From contig JBCBGF010000003.1 of NCBI GenBank assembly GCA_038526915.1, forward strand, positions 310,001 through 374,000: DNA of 64,000 nucleotides, in the 5' to 3' direction. The notes beneath the pieces were generated by a model. That model made no database searches. It was not told the DNA's origin and saw only the letters and a list, made by a program, of their open reading frames with translations. Shown one piece after another: positions 34,655-43,864 of this stretch. A program made the translations under genes and the position numbers. Source of the stretch: JBCBGF01 sp038526915 (GTDB taxonomy: Bacteria > Pseudomonadota > Alphaproteobacteria > Rhodobacterales > Rhodobacteraceae). The number at the start of each line of letters is the position of its first letter. Within the stretch, counting starts at the first letter, position 1.

Positions 34655-34685
34655 CCCGGTCCGCCCACGAGGCGGGCCGGGTTTT
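34655..34685 (+). terminator. Intra-operon terminator hairpin between nrtA and nrtB
   Basis: An 11-bp stem (CCCGGTCCGCC with GGCGGGCCGGG, one G-T pair) around a 5-base loop, followed by TTTT at 34682-34685. Typical of partial terminators after highly expressed binding-protein genes. Confidence 0.7.
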
Positions 34686-34723
34686 CCCAATTCAACCCCT
34701 GCCACCCATTCGCGGAGACAGAC

Positions 34724-35800
34724 ATGACCGCCGTCGATCCAAGCGCCGTCACTGATGAAGCCAAAGAGGCCCGCCGGGCCCGCACATTCACTCTGATCAA
34801 TAAGGCCGATACCTGGTTCAATGTCTTCGGACTGAGCTGGCTTACCCCGATCCTGCGCGCCGCGGCGGGCGACAACCCCCGCGCTCAGGTTCAGGAAATC
34901 TGGCGTCTCCTGGGTGTGCCCCTGGCCGCCATCGCTGCCTTCCTCGTCCTCTGGGGCGCGCTGGCGCCGCAGGTGGTCACATCGCTCGGCGCGATCCCGG
35001 GGCCGGCAGAGGTCTGGGAACAGGCCGTCAACCTGCACCAGGACGCAGGCCAGAAAGCGGCCAGCGAAGCGCGGTTCCACGAACAGGTCGCCACGTTGAA
35101 CGAACGCCGCGTGGCCAACGGGCAAGAGCCCATCGAACGCGCCTACACGGGGGCCCCCAGCTACTACGACCAGATCTGGACCTCGATCAAAACGGTGTTC
35201 TTTGGCTTTCTGATCGCCACGGTCGTGGCCGTGCCCTTGGGCATCGCTGCGGGCCTGTCGCCCACCGCAAACGCCGCGCTGAACCCGCTCATTCAGATCT
35301 TCAAGCCGGTCTCGCCGCTGGCCTGGTTGCCCATCGTGACCATGGTCGTCTCGGCGCTTTACACCACGCAGGACGGCTGGTTCGCGAAATCATTCCTCAA
35401 CTCGGCCATCACCGTGACGCTCTGTTCGCTTTGGCCCACGCTGATCAACACCGCCCTGGGCGTCAGCTCCATCGACAAGGATCTGGTGAACGTCTCGAAG
35501 GTGTTGAAGATGAACACTTACACCAAGATCACCAAGCTCGTGCTGCCCTCGGCTCTGCCCCTGATCTTCACCGGTCTGCGCCTGTCGCTTGGCGTTGGCT
35601 GGATGGTTCTGATCGCGGCGGAAATGCTCGCCCAAAACCCCGGCCTTGGCAAATTCGTCTGGGACGAGTTCCAGAACGGATCCAGCCAGTCGCTGGCCAA
35701 GATCATGGTCGCGGTCTTTACCATCGGCATCATCGGCTTCCTGCTCGATCGTCTGATGTACGCGATCCAGGCCGCCTTCACCTTCACCAACAACCGCTGA
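34724..35800 (+). CDS. nrtB: Nitrate ABC transporter permease
   Basis: A 358-residue inner membrane permease of the NrtB/SsuC/TauC type: membrane helices at about 63-85, 160-190, then the last five. The EAA-like cytoplasmic loop (VSKVLKMNTYTKITKLVLPS) contacts the ATPase. It is longer than the average NrtB because of an N-terminal cytoplasmic stretch (1-60) and a hydrophilic loop at 100-150, a form seen in alphaproteobacteria. Followed after 7 bp by the double ATPase. Confidence 0.9.
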   Translation: MTAVDPSAVTDEAKEARRARTFTLINKADTWFNVFGLSWLTPILRAAAGDNPRAQVQEIWRLLGVPLAAIAAFLVLWGALAPQVVTSLGAIPGPAEVWEQAVNLHQDAGQKAASEARFHEQVATLNERRVANGQEPIERAYTGAPSYYDQIWTSIKTVFFGFLIATVVAVPLGIAAGLSPTANAALNPLIQIFKPVSPLAWLPIVTMVVSALYTTQDGWFAKSFLNSAITVTLCSLWPTLINTALGVSSIDKDLVNVSKVLKMNTYTKITKLVLPSALPLIFTGLRLSLGVGWMVLIAAEMLAQNPGLGKFVWDEFQNGSSQSLAKIMVAVFTIGIIGFLLDRLMYAIQAAFTFTNNR

Positions 35801-35807
35801 GGCCGAG

Positions 35808-37490
35808 ATGAGCATTCTCAAACTCGACAACGTGTCAAAGAGCTTTGGTGAAGGCACCGACCGCACCGACGTTCTCAAAGACATCTCGCTTGACGTCGAA
35901 GAGGGCGAATTCCTCGTCCTCCTCGGCTTCTCGGGCACCGGCAAGACGACGCTGATCAACCTGCTGGCGGGGCTTGATACCCCGTCGAAGGGCACGGCCA
36001 GCTTCAAGGGCGCGCCCATCACCGGGCCGGGTCCGGAACGCGGCGTGATCTTCCAGAGCTATTCGCTGATGCCCTGGCTCACCGTGAACGGCAATGTGGG
36101 CCTCGCGGTCGACGCGATCTTCCCGGGCCTCAGCCGTGCCGAGCGGGCGGAGAAGGTGGCGCATTACGTGCAGATGGTGGGCCTCTCCCACGCCACGGGC
36201 CGCCGTCCGGCGGAGCTGTCAGGGGGCATGCGGCAGCGGGTGAATGTGGCGCGCGCGCTAGCGATGAACCCCGAGGTTCTTTTGCTGGATGAGCCGCTGT
36301 CGGCGCTCGACGCGCTGACGCGCGCAAACCTCGCCGACGAGATCGAGGGGATTTGGGAGGCCGACAAGAAGACCTGCGTCCTGATCACCAACGATGTGGA
36401 CGAGGCGATTGTGCTGGCCGACCGGATCATCGCGCTGAACCCCGACGGGACGCTGGGCGAGGAGTTCAAGGTGACGATCCCACGCCCACGTGATCGGACT
36501 GCGATGAACCACGACGAGACGTTCAAAACCCTGCGGGCCGACGTCACCAAGTACCTGATGGATGTGGGCATCGAGTCCAAGGTCGAAGGCTCGCGCATTC
36601 TGCCCGATGTGACCCCGATCCACGGCGTCCCCGCAGCCGTGGCCAAGGCGCAGGAGGGGATGATCGACAACCGCTTCCTCGACTTCTCGATGCTGCACAA
36701 GGTCTATCCCACGCCCAAGGGCCCGCTGACGGTGGTCGAAGATTTCGACCTGAAAATCGACCGGGGCGAGTTCATTTCGCTGATCGGGCATTCGGGCTGT
36801 GGCAAGTCCACGGTGCTGACGATGGCGGCAGGGCTCAACGAGATCTCCAAGGGCGCGATCCGGCTCGATGGCCGCCACGTGGAAGGGGCGGACCCCGAAC
36901 GCGCGGTGGTGTTCCAGTCGCCGTCCTTGTTCCCGTGGCTCACGGCCAAGCAAAACGTCGCCGTGGGCGTCGACCGCGTCTATCCCAAGGCCTCAACGGC
37001 TGAGCGGACCGATGTTGTGGAATACTACCTCGAACGCGTGGGCCTGGCCGACGCGATGGACAAACCCGCCGCCGATCTGTCGAACGGCATGAAACAGCGG
37101 GTCGGCATCGCGCGGGCCTTTGCGCTCTCGCCAAAACTCCTTCTGCTCGATGAGCCCTTCGGCATGCTCGACAGCCTCACGCGTTGGGAGTTGCAGGAAG
37201 TGCTGATGGAGGTCTGGTCGCGCACCAAGGTGACGGCGATCTGTGTGACCCATGATGTGGACGAGGCGATCCTTCTGGCCGACCGCGTGGTGATGATGAC
37301 CAACGGCCCGCAGGCGACCATCGGCAAGATCACCAAGGTCGACCTGCCCCGCCCGCGCACGCGCAAGGCGCTGCTGGAGCACCCCGACTACTACGCCTAC
37401 CGGCAGGAAGTGCTCGATTTCCTGGAGGAGTACGAGCACGGCGCCAAGCCAAAACCGAAACCGGCGCCCGCGCCGATGGCTGCGGAGTAA
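35808..37490 (+). CDS. Nitrate ABC transporter, two ATPase domains in one chain
   Basis: A 560-residue protein with two complete ABC domains. Domain 1 (about 1-240) has Walker A GFSGTGKTT, signature LSGGMRQRVNVARAL and Walker B LLLDEPLSALD. Domain 2 (about 290-545) has GHSGCGKST, LSNGMKQRVGIARAF and LLLDEPFGMLD. Cyanobacterial systems use separate NrtC and NrtD; here both ATPases are one polypeptide, without the NrtA-like C-terminal domain found in NrtC. It ends in a Lys/Pro/Ala-rich tail. Each domain is most like NrtD. Confidence 0.92.
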   Translation: MSILKLDNVSKSFGEGTDRTDVLKDISLDVEEGEFLVLLGFSGTGKTTLINLLAGLDTPSKGTASFKGAPITGPGPERGVIFQSYSLMPWLTVNGNVGLAVDAIFPGLSRAERAEKVAHYVQMVGLSHATGRRPAELSGGMRQRVNVARALAMNPEVLLLDEPLSALDALTRANLADEIEGIWEADKKTCVLITNDVDEAIVLADRIIALNPDGTLGEEFKVTIPRPRDRTAMNHDETFKTLRADVTKYLMDVGIESKVEGSRILPDVTPIHGVPAAVAKAQEGMIDNRFLDFSMLHKVYPTPKGPLTVVEDFDLKIDRGEFISLIGHSGCGKSTVLTMAAGLNEISKGAIRLDGRHVEGADPERAVVFQSPSLFPWLTAKQNVAVGVDRVYPKASTAERTDVVEYYLERVGLADAMDKPAADLSNGMKQRVGIARAFALSPKLLLLDEPFGMLDSLTRWELQEVLMEVWSRTKVTAICVTHDVDEAILLADRVVMMTNGPQATIGKITKVDLPRPRTRKALLEHPDYYAYRQEVLDFLEEYEHGAKPKPKPAPAPMAAE

Positions 37491-37496
37491 CCCATT

Positions 37497-37919
37497 ATGG
37501 ATGCAACGCAAATCTCATTGGTACAGGATAGTTTCGCCAAGGTCGCGCCCATCGCCGATCAGGCGGCGGACCTGTTCTATGCCGATCTCTTTGAGACCGC
37601 GCCAGAGGTAAAGCCGCTTTTCGCAGGATCCGATATGTCGGCGCAGGGCACGAAGCTGATGAAGACCCTGGGCGTGGTCGTGAACGGGTTGGACAACCTG
37701 GGCGATGTCGTCCCGGTGGCCGAAGCACTTGCCGTACGCCACGTCGGGTACGGTGTGGCCGCGGAACACTATGACTTCGTCGGGGCCTCGCTTCTCCGAA
37801 CACTTGAAAAGGGGTTGGGCGACGGGTTCACCACCGAAGTCGCTGATGCCTGGGCCACTGCCTACGGCACGCTGGCCGGGGCAATGAAGGCCGCGGCCTA
37901 TCCGGAGGCTGCAGCATGA
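37497..37919 (+). CDS. Single-domain haemoglobin in the nitrate operon
   Basis: A 140-residue globin without a reductase domain. The proximal His is His82 in AVRHVGYGV, followed by HYDFVGASLL as in flavohaemoglobin globin domains; Gln50 is a plausible distal residue. In other bacteria such globins in nas operons are proposed to detoxify NO formed during nitrate and nitrite reduction or to help electron transfer. It overlaps the next flavoprotein gene by 4 bp, which could act as its reductase. Confidence 0.88.
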   Translation: MDATQISLVQDSFAKVAPIADQAADLFYADLFETAPEVKPLFAGSDMSAQGTKLMKTLGVVVNGLDNLGDVVPVAEALAVRHVGYGVAAEHYDFVGASLLRTLEKGLGDGFTTEVADAWATAYGTLAGAMKAAAYPEAAA

Positions 37920-39232
37920 CCAAACACCTCGTCATCATAGGTGCCGGCATGGCCGCGGGGCGGCTGGTCGAGCACATTACCGAGGCGGGCGGGTGGACCG
38001 TGACGCTCTTCAATGCCGAGCCACGCGGGACGTATGATCGGATCATGCTGTCGCCGGTTCTCGCAGGCGACAAGACCTATGCCGAGATCGTCACCCACGA
38101 TGCGGCCTTCTATGAAGAGCGTGGTGTGACCTGCCGGTTTGGTGAGCGCGTGACGGCGATTGACCGCGTCGCCAAGACAGTGACGGGTCAGGACGGCGTG
38201 GCGGTGGCCTACGACAAGCTGGTGATCGCCACCGGGTCAGACCCGTTCATGATCCCGCTGCCGGGCCACGACCTGGAGGGCGTCATCGCCTACCGCGACC
38301 TGGAAGATACCGAGCGGATGATGGCGCTGGGCGAAAGCCAGAAAGCAGTCGTTATCGGCGGCGGCCTGTTAGGCCTTGAGGCTGCAGCGGGGATGCACGC
38401 CCGTGGCGTGGACGTCACCGTCGTGCATCTGATGGGCCATCTTATGGAACGTCAGTTGGATGAAGCCGCGGGCTATCTTCTGCGCAAAGAACTCGTGGGG
38501 CGGGGCATCAAGGTGCTGTGTTCGTCGAACTCCAAAGAGATCCTGGGCCAGGATAGCAAAGTGCGCGCTCTGGTGTTGGAGAACGGTACCGAACTGCCTT
38601 GCGATCTTTTGGTGATGGCGGTGGGCATCCGGCCCAGCACGGCGCTGGCCAAAGACGCCGGGCTGATCGTGGGCCGGGGGCTCGAGGTGGATGACCAGAT
38701 GGTCACGTCGGACCCAGATGTGCTGGCCATTGGCGAATGCGTGGAACATCACGGCGCGCTCTTCGGCCTTGTGGCCCCGATTTATGAACAGGCCAAGGTG
38801 GCGGCTCAGACGTTGCTCGGTGAGGACGCGACGTTCGTGAACCGCGAGACGGCGACCAAGCTGAAGGTTACGGGGTGTGATCTGTTCAGCGCGGGCGATT
38901 TTGCCGAGGGCGAGGATCGCGAGGATATCGTGTTCCGCGACCCCGCGCGGGGCGTCTACAAGCGCCTCGTGTTAAAGGACAACCGGATCATCGGCGCGGT
39001 CATGTATGGCGACACCACCGATGGCGCGTGGTTTCACGGGATGATCAAGGACAGGACAGACGTGTCGGGGATGCGCGAGACGCTCATCTTCGGACCGGCC
39101 TTCCAGGGAGGAGGGGCGCTGGACCCTATGGTGGCCGTTGCAGCCTTACAGGCTGACGCAGATCTCTGCGGCTGCAACGGCAGAACCATCAGCCAAAAGA
39201 CCAGCGCCACCCAAACCCTGCAGGCCGCCTGA
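37916..39232 (+). CDS. NirB-like FAD/NAD(P) oxidoreductase, likely nitrate reductase electron donor
   Basis: A 438-residue flavoprotein equal to the N-terminal half of NirB: FAD site VIIGAGMAAGRLVEHI, NAD site AVVIGGGLLGLEAAAG, and FAD contact in VLAIGECVEH. It lacks NirB's sirohaem/4Fe-4S reductase half. The end contains LCGCNG, a remnant of the BFD-type [2Fe-2S] site with only two of the four Cys. This matches the small NADH-dependent subunit of assimilatory nitrate reductase (NasB-like in Bacillus) more than a nitrite reductase. It overlaps nasA by one base. Confidence 0.82.
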   Translation: MTKHLVIIGAGMAAGRLVEHITEAGGWTVTLFNAEPRGTYDRIMLSPVLAGDKTYAEIVTHDAAFYEERGVTCRFGERVTAIDRVAKTVTGQDGVAVAYDKLVIATGSDPFMIPLPGHDLEGVIAYRDLEDTERMMALGESQKAVVIGGGLLGLEAAAGMHARGVDVTVVHLMGHLMERQLDEAAGYLLRKELVGRGIKVLCSSNSKEILGQDSKVRALVLENGTELPCDLLVMAVGIRPSTALAKDAGLIVGRGLEVDDQMVTSDPDVLAIGECVEHHGALFGLVAPIYEQAKVAAQTLLGEDATFVNRETATKLKVTGCDLFSAGDFAEGEDREDIVFRDPARGVYKRLVLKDNRIIGAVMYGDTTDGAWFHGMIKDRTDVSGMRETLIFGPAFQGGGALDPMVAVAALQADADLCGCNGRTISQKTSATQTLQAA

Positions 39233-41862
39233 TGGACGGGTCGGGCCAGCCATCGATCAAATCGACCTGCCCCTATTGCGGGGTGGGCTGCGGGGTGATC
39301 CTGCGGCCCGATGGCGTGGGCGGGTTGGCGGTGGAGGGCGATCCCGATCACCCCGCCAACCACGGCAAGCTCTGTTCCAAGGGGCTGGCGCTGGGGGAAA
39401 CCCTGTCGCTCGACGATCGCCTGCTGGCCCCCGTTGTCGGCGGGATAGAGAGCGATTGGGACAGCGCGCTGGATCTGGTCGCCACCCGGTTTCGCGAGAC
39501 CATTGACGCCCATGGGCCCGACAGCGTGGCCTTCTACGTCTCGGGCCAGCTGCTGACCGAAGACTACTATGTGGCCAACAAGCTGATGAAGGGTTTCATC
39601 GGCTCGGCCAATATCGACACGAACTCACGCCTCTGCATGGCCTCCACCGTCGCAGGCCACAAGCGCGCCTTTGGCAGTGACACGGTGCCCGGCACCTATG
39701 AGGATCTGGATGAGGCCGATCTGGTGGTGCTGGTGGGCTCAAACCTCGCCTGGTGCCATCCGGTGCTCTACCAGCGCCTGGCCGCCGCCCGCGCGGCGCG
39801 GGGCACGAAGGTGGTGGTGATCGATCCGCGCCGGACGGCCACCTGTGACATCGCCGATCTGCATCTGAAGATCGCGCCGGGCACCGATGTGGCGCTGTTC
39901 AACGGCCTTCTGACCCATCTGGCCAATACCGGCGCTGTTGATGAGGCATATGTCGCCGCGCATACCGAAGGGTTCGATGCCGCCATCGACGCCGCAGCCC
40001 AGGACAGCCACCAGATCACCGGCCTGCCCGCTGCAGACATCGCCACCTTCTATACGCTGTTTGCCCGCACCACGCGGGTGGTCACCGTGTTCAGCCAGGG
40101 CGTGAACCAATCGAGCGCGGGCAGCGACAAGGTGAACGCCATCCTGAACTGTCACCTGGCCACGGGCCGGATCGGACAGCCGGGTATGGGCCCCTTCAGC
40201 GTGACCGGCCAGCCCAACGCCATGGGCGGGCGCGAGACGGGGGGCTTGGCCAATATGCTGGCCGCGCATCTCGATCTGGAAAACGCCGATCACCGCGCGG
40301 CGGTCCAGACGTTCTGGCATGCCCCGCGCGTGGCCGATCAGGCGGGTCTGAAAGCCGTGGACATGTTCCGCGCGGTGGGGGATGGGCGGATCAAGGCGCT
40401 GTGGATCGCCTGCACGAACCCCGCCGTCTCGCTGCCCGAGGCGGGGGCTGTGGCCGATGCGATCAAGGCCTGCCCCTTTACCGTGGTCAGCGATCTGACC
40501 GCGCGCACCGATACCGCGCGGCTGGCCGATGTGGTTTTGCCTGCCACCGGCTGGGGCGAGAAGGACGGCTCTGTGACCAATTCCGACCGCACGATCAGCC
40601 GCCAACGCGCGGCTTTGCCCGCACCCGGGGGGGCACGGGCCGATTGGGCGATCTTTGCCGAGGTCGGCCGCCGCATGGGGTGGGAGGCTGCGTTCGACTA
40701 CCAAAGCCCGGTGGAGGTGTTCCGCGAACATGCCGCACTTTCGGGGATCGCGGGAACGCTTGGTCGGGATTTCGATATCTCGGGCCTGAGCGATCTTTCC
40801 GATGCCGAATACGATGCGCTGGCCCCCCAGCGCTGGCCCATCACCGCGACCCGCGCGGGCGGGCGCTTCTTTGGTGACGGGCGGTTCTTCACGCCGTCGG
40901 GCCGCGCGCGGTTTCAAGCGGTCACCCACCGTGCGCCTGTGTCGACCCCGTCTGACGCGATGCCCTACCGGCTGAACTCGGGCCGGGTGCGTGACCAGTG
41001 GCACACAATGACGCGCACCGCCAAGACGCCGCGCCTGTCGCGGCACCTGGCCGAACCGTTCCTGCAGATCCATCCCGCGGATGCCGAGGCGCTGGGCCTG
41101 AAGCCTGCCGACCTCGCGCGCGTCCACAGCGCCACGGGCAGCGCGATCCTGCGGGTGCTCATCAGCGAAGACGCGGCCCCCGGTGCGCCCTTTGCGCCGA
41201 TGCACTGGACGGGCGAGACGGCCCCGGCGGCGCGTATCGGCCCGGTGATCGCAGCGGCGACCGATCCCATCTCGGGCCAGCCGGAGACCAAAGCCGCGAC
41301 CGTGGCGATCGAACGGTTTGATGCCGCGTGGTACGGGTTTGCCGTGTCGTGCGGGGCGATGGCGCCCCAGGCCACCTATTGGGCCATGGCCCGCACCGAT
41401 GGCGGTATGCGGGCGGAACTGGCAGGCGATGCCAGGGTCACCGATTGGGTGCGCTATGCCCGCGATCTGTTCCAGACCACCGCCGAGCCTGTGGTGTTCG
41501 AAGACGCCGCCCACCGCATCACCCGGCTTGCGTTTTTCGAAAGCGACAGGCTGGAGGCCGCGATCTTTGTCTCGCCCGAGCCGGTGGCTGTGGCGCGTGA
41601 GTTCGTGGCCGCGGCCCTTGGCACCCCCGCCGCAAGCCTTCTGGCCGCGCGTCCGGGGGCCGAGGTCAAGGATCCCGGACCGACTGTGTGTTCCTGCATG
41701 TCCGTGGGCCGCAACACTCTGATCGATGCGATCACGGGGCAGGCGGCGCCGAGTGTCGACGGCATCTGCCAGGCCACCGGGGCGGGCACCAGTTGCGGAT
41801 CCTGCCGGCCCGAGGTGGCGGCGCTGATCGACCGCTTTGCCCTGCGGCAGGCGGCGGAATAG
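39232..41862 (+). CDS. nasA: Assimilatory nitrate reductase, catalytic subunit
   Basis: An 876-residue molybdopterin oxidoreductase that reduces nitrate to nitrite in the cytoplasm. The N-terminal [4Fe-4S] ligands are Cys13, Cys16, Cys20 and Cys48 (CPYCGVGC and LCSKG). The Mo-ligating Cys lies in NSRLCMASTVAG near residue 132. A molybdopterin-binding C-domain follows. The last 65 residues are a BFD-like [2Fe-2S] domain (VCSCMSVGRNTL and TSCGSCRPEV), as in NasA of Klebsiella and many Proteobacteria. Translationally coupled to the NirB-like flavoprotein, its probable electron donor. Confidence 0.95.
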   Translation: MDGSGQPSIKSTCPYCGVGCGVILRPDGVGGLAVEGDPDHPANHGKLCSKGLALGETLSLDDRLLAPVVGGIESDWDSALDLVATRFRETIDAHGPDSVAFYVSGQLLTEDYYVANKLMKGFIGSANIDTNSRLCMASTVAGHKRAFGSDTVPGTYEDLDEADLVVLVGSNLAWCHPVLYQRLAAARAARGTKVVVIDPRRTATCDIADLHLKIAPGTDVALFNGLLTHLANTGAVDEAYVAAHTEGFDAAIDAAAQDSHQITGLPAADIATFYTLFARTTRVVTVFSQGVNQSSAGSDKVNAILNCHLATGRIGQPGMGPFSVTGQPNAMGGRETGGLANMLAAHLDLENADHRAAVQTFWHAPRVADQAGLKAVDMFRAVGDGRIKALWIACTNPAVSLPEAGAVADAIKACPFTVVSDLTARTDTARLADVVLPATGWGEKDGSVTNSDRTISRQRAALPAPGGARADWAIFAEVGRRMGWEAAFDYQSPVEVFREHAALSGIAGTLGRDFDISGLSDLSDAEYDALAPQRWPITATRAGGRFFGDGRFFTPSGRARFQAVTHRAPVSTPSDAMPYRLNSGRVRDQWHTMTRTAKTPRLSRHLAEPFLQIHPADAEALGLKPADLARVHSATGSAILRVLISEDAAPGAPFAPMHWTGETAPAARIGPVIAAATDPISGQPETKAATVAIERFDAAWYGFAVSCGAMAPQATYWAMARTDGGMRAELAGDARVTDWVRYARDLFQTTAEPVVFEDAAHRITRLAFFESDRLEAAIFVSPEPVAVAREFVAAALGTPAASLLAARPGAEVKDPGPTVCSCMSVGRNTLIDAITGQAAPSVDGICQATGAGTSCGSCRPEVAALIDRFALRQAAE

Positions 41863-41871
41863 GGGGCAGGG

Positions 41872-43254
41872 ATGCAGTCTTTCCCGATGTTCATCAAGAC
41901 AACCGGACGCCGTGTGGTCATCGCCGGAGGGGGTGAGCAGGCGGCGCAGAAGGCGCGGTTGATCCTGAAGTCCGACGCGCAGATCGTGCTGGCGGCACCG
42001 GAGTTGGATGCAGAGTTGAGCGGCCTTGTGGGCCAGGGCCGCGCCAGCCATCACACCGGCGCGATCACGCCTGATACGTTTCGCGGCAGCGCGCTGACCT
42101 TTGTCGCCACCGGCTGCCCCGGTGCCGATGCGGCGATCCATGCGCTGGCGAAAGAGGGCGGGGCGCTGGTGAATGTGGTGGACCGGCCCGCGCTCTGCGA
42201 TGCCATCACGCCGGCAATCGTCGACCGTGATCCGGTGGTGGTGGCCATCGGCACCGAAGGCACCGCGCCCGTGCTAGGCCGCTCCATCAAGACGCAGATC
42301 GAGACGCTGCTGCACCCCCGGATCGGTGCGCTGGCCGCACTTGCGGGACGCTTGCGCGGGGCCGTAGCCGAGCGCATTCCGCAAGCCGGTCGCCGCGCCT
42401 ACTGGGCCTGGGCCTTCCGCGGCGAGCCCGCCACGCTCTTCGCCAGCGGGCAAGAGGAAGTCGCCACCCGCCTTCTGAAATCCGCCATTGCTGAGGGCCG
42501 GGTGCCCGACGCGGGCGGGCAGGGCCATATAGCGCTGGTGGGTGCGGGGCCGGGGGCGAGCGATCTGATGACCCTGCGCGCGGTGGAACGTCTGCAGGAA
42601 GCGGATGTGATCTATTACGACCGTCTGGTCGATGATGGCGTGCTGGAACTGGCCCGCCGCGATGCCGAGCGGGTCTATGTGGGCAAGGAGGTTGGCGCCT
42701 GCGCTTGGCCCCAGCACAAGATCTCGGCCCTGATCGCGTCAGAGGCGCGCAAGGGCCGGCGCGTGGTGCGGCTGAAATCCGGCGATCCGTCGATCTTTGG
42801 CCGCGCGACGGAAGAGCTTGAGGCCGCGCGGGCGGCGGGCATTCCGGTGGAGATCGTGCCGGGTGTGACGGCGGCCAGCGCCGCGGCCTCGGCCCTGGGT
42901 GAGAGCCTGACCGAACGCGGGGCCTCTGACACATTGGTCCTGACCACGGGCACCTGCCAGCCAGGGGACCCACCCCCCGATTGGGCCGCCCATGCGCGGC
43001 CCGGTACGACGCTCGCGATCTATATGGGCGTGCGTGCGGCGCCCGAGATTGCAGAGAGCCTGATGGGCCAGGGGGCGTCTGCCTCGACACCGGTGGAGAT
43101 CGTGGCCGATTGCACGCGGGCGGGCGAACGCGTGGTGCGGACCGAGCTGTCGGATCTTGGCACGGCGCTGACGCGGGCCGGGATCACAGGCACGGCGTTG
43201 ATCCTGGTGCGTTTGCCGAAGCGCGGGGTTGCGGCGGCGTCACAGGCGGCCTGA
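41872..43254 (+). CDS. cysG: Trifunctional sirohaem synthase
   Basis: A 460-residue CysG: N-terminal precorrin-2 dehydrogenase/ferrochelatase Rossmann domain (RRVVIAGGGEQAAQKARLIL) and C-terminal uroporphyrinogen-III methyltransferase (VGAGPGASDLMTLRA, GDPSIFGRA). Makes sirohaem, the cofactor of nitrite and sulfite reductases. Its presence at the end of the nas operon suggests service to a sirohaem nitrite reductase, but no such gene is in the window. Starts 9 bp after nasA. Confidence 0.95.
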   Translation: MQSFPMFIKTTGRRVVIAGGGEQAAQKARLILKSDAQIVLAAPELDAELSGLVGQGRASHHTGAITPDTFRGSALTFVATGCPGADAAIHALAKEGGALVNVVDRPALCDAITPAIVDRDPVVVAIGTEGTAPVLGRSIKTQIETLLHPRIGALAALAGRLRGAVAERIPQAGRRAYWAWAFRGEPATLFASGQEEVATRLLKSAIAEGRVPDAGGQGHIALVGAGPGASDLMTLRAVERLQEADVIYYDRLVDDGVLELARRDAERVYVGKEVGACAWPQHKISALIASEARKGRRVVRLKSGDPSIFGRATEELEAARAAGIPVEIVPGVTAASAAASALGESLTERGASDTLVLTTGTCQPGDPPPDWAAHARPGTTLAIYMGVRAAPEIAESLMGQGASASTPVEIVADCTRAGERVVRTELSDLGTALTRAGITGTALILVRLPKRGVAAASQAA

Positions 43255-43337
43255 GGGCAATACCGTTCACGAGTTGATATATCTGTCAGATGCTTGCGGG
43301 CTAATTCGCACGCAATAGGTGAGCTTTCGCTCGCACT

Positions 43338-43778
43338 TTATCTGTCACCTTCGATCCGATGCGCCCCCGGTCCCCGCGCCCCCAGATGGTCATCCGCGTT
43401 CACCAAAGGACATGCGGTAACGCTCAGACACCCGCAGCCAATGCAATCGCTCAGATCATCGCGCAGGCTGGTCAGAAGCGTGATCCGCTGGCTCAGCGCA
43501 TCGCGCCAGGCGGTAGAGACCCGCGCCCAGTCGGCGGTGGTGATCGCGCGGTCTTCGGGCAGGTGTGCGAGGGCCGCCGCAATCTCGGCCAGTGACACAC
43601 CGGCCTTTTGCGCGATCCGGATCACGGCGACCCGGCGCAGGATGCTGCGCGGATAGAGCCGGTGATTGGCCGCGCTGCGCCGCGCCGCGATCAGCCCCTT
43701 GCGTTCGTAGAAATGCAGCGCCGAGACCGACACGCCGGTCCGGCGCGACAGGTCGCCAATGGTGAGTTCGCTGGGCAT
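43338..43778 (-). CDS. soxR: Redox-sensing transcriptional activator SoxR
   Basis: A 146-residue MerR-family regulator. The N-terminal winged helix contains SALHFYERKGLI, and the [2Fe-2S] site is Cys112, Cys115, Cys117 and Cys123 (C-x2-C-x-C-x5-C in CIGCGCLSVTACPL), the full SoxR pattern. SoxR activates target promoters when its cluster is oxidised by redox-cycling compounds or nitrosylated by NO. The target here is most likely the divergent MFS gene, whose promoter contains a sox box. Confidence 0.95.
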   Translation of the reverse strand: MPSELTIGDLSRRTGVSVSALHFYERKGLIAARRSAANHRLYPRSILRRVAVIRIAQKAGVSLAEIAAALAHLPEDRAITTADWARVSTAWRDALSQRITLLTSLRDDLSDCIGCGCLSVTACPLVNADDHLGARGPGAHRIEGDR

Positions 43779-43799
43779 TCGGGGCCTTTCGATTAGGGC

Positions 43800-43830
43800 T
43801 TGACCTCAACTTAAGTTGAGCCCCTAGACC
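43800..43830 (+). promoter_or_regulatory. SoxR-dependent promoter of the MFS gene
   Basis: -35 TTGACC (43800-43805) and -10 TAGACC (43825-43830) are 19 bp apart, the overlong spacing used by MerR/SoxR activators. The spacer holds a perfect palindrome CTCAACTTAAGTTGAG (43805-43820), close to the enterobacterial sox box. It lies between soxR and the MFS gene and could also control soxR. Confidence 0.88.
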
Positions 43831-43864
43831 CCGATCCCGTCAAGACAAAAGCGAGGGGCGGGCG

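Noticed and set aside
37916..39232. Complete NADH nitrite reductase NirB
   Set aside because: Only the FAD/NAD half is present; sirohaem and 4Fe-4S ligands are absent.
43294..43656. Plus-strand 120-codon frame
   Set aside because: Antisense to soxR, whose Cys cluster and HTH are clear.
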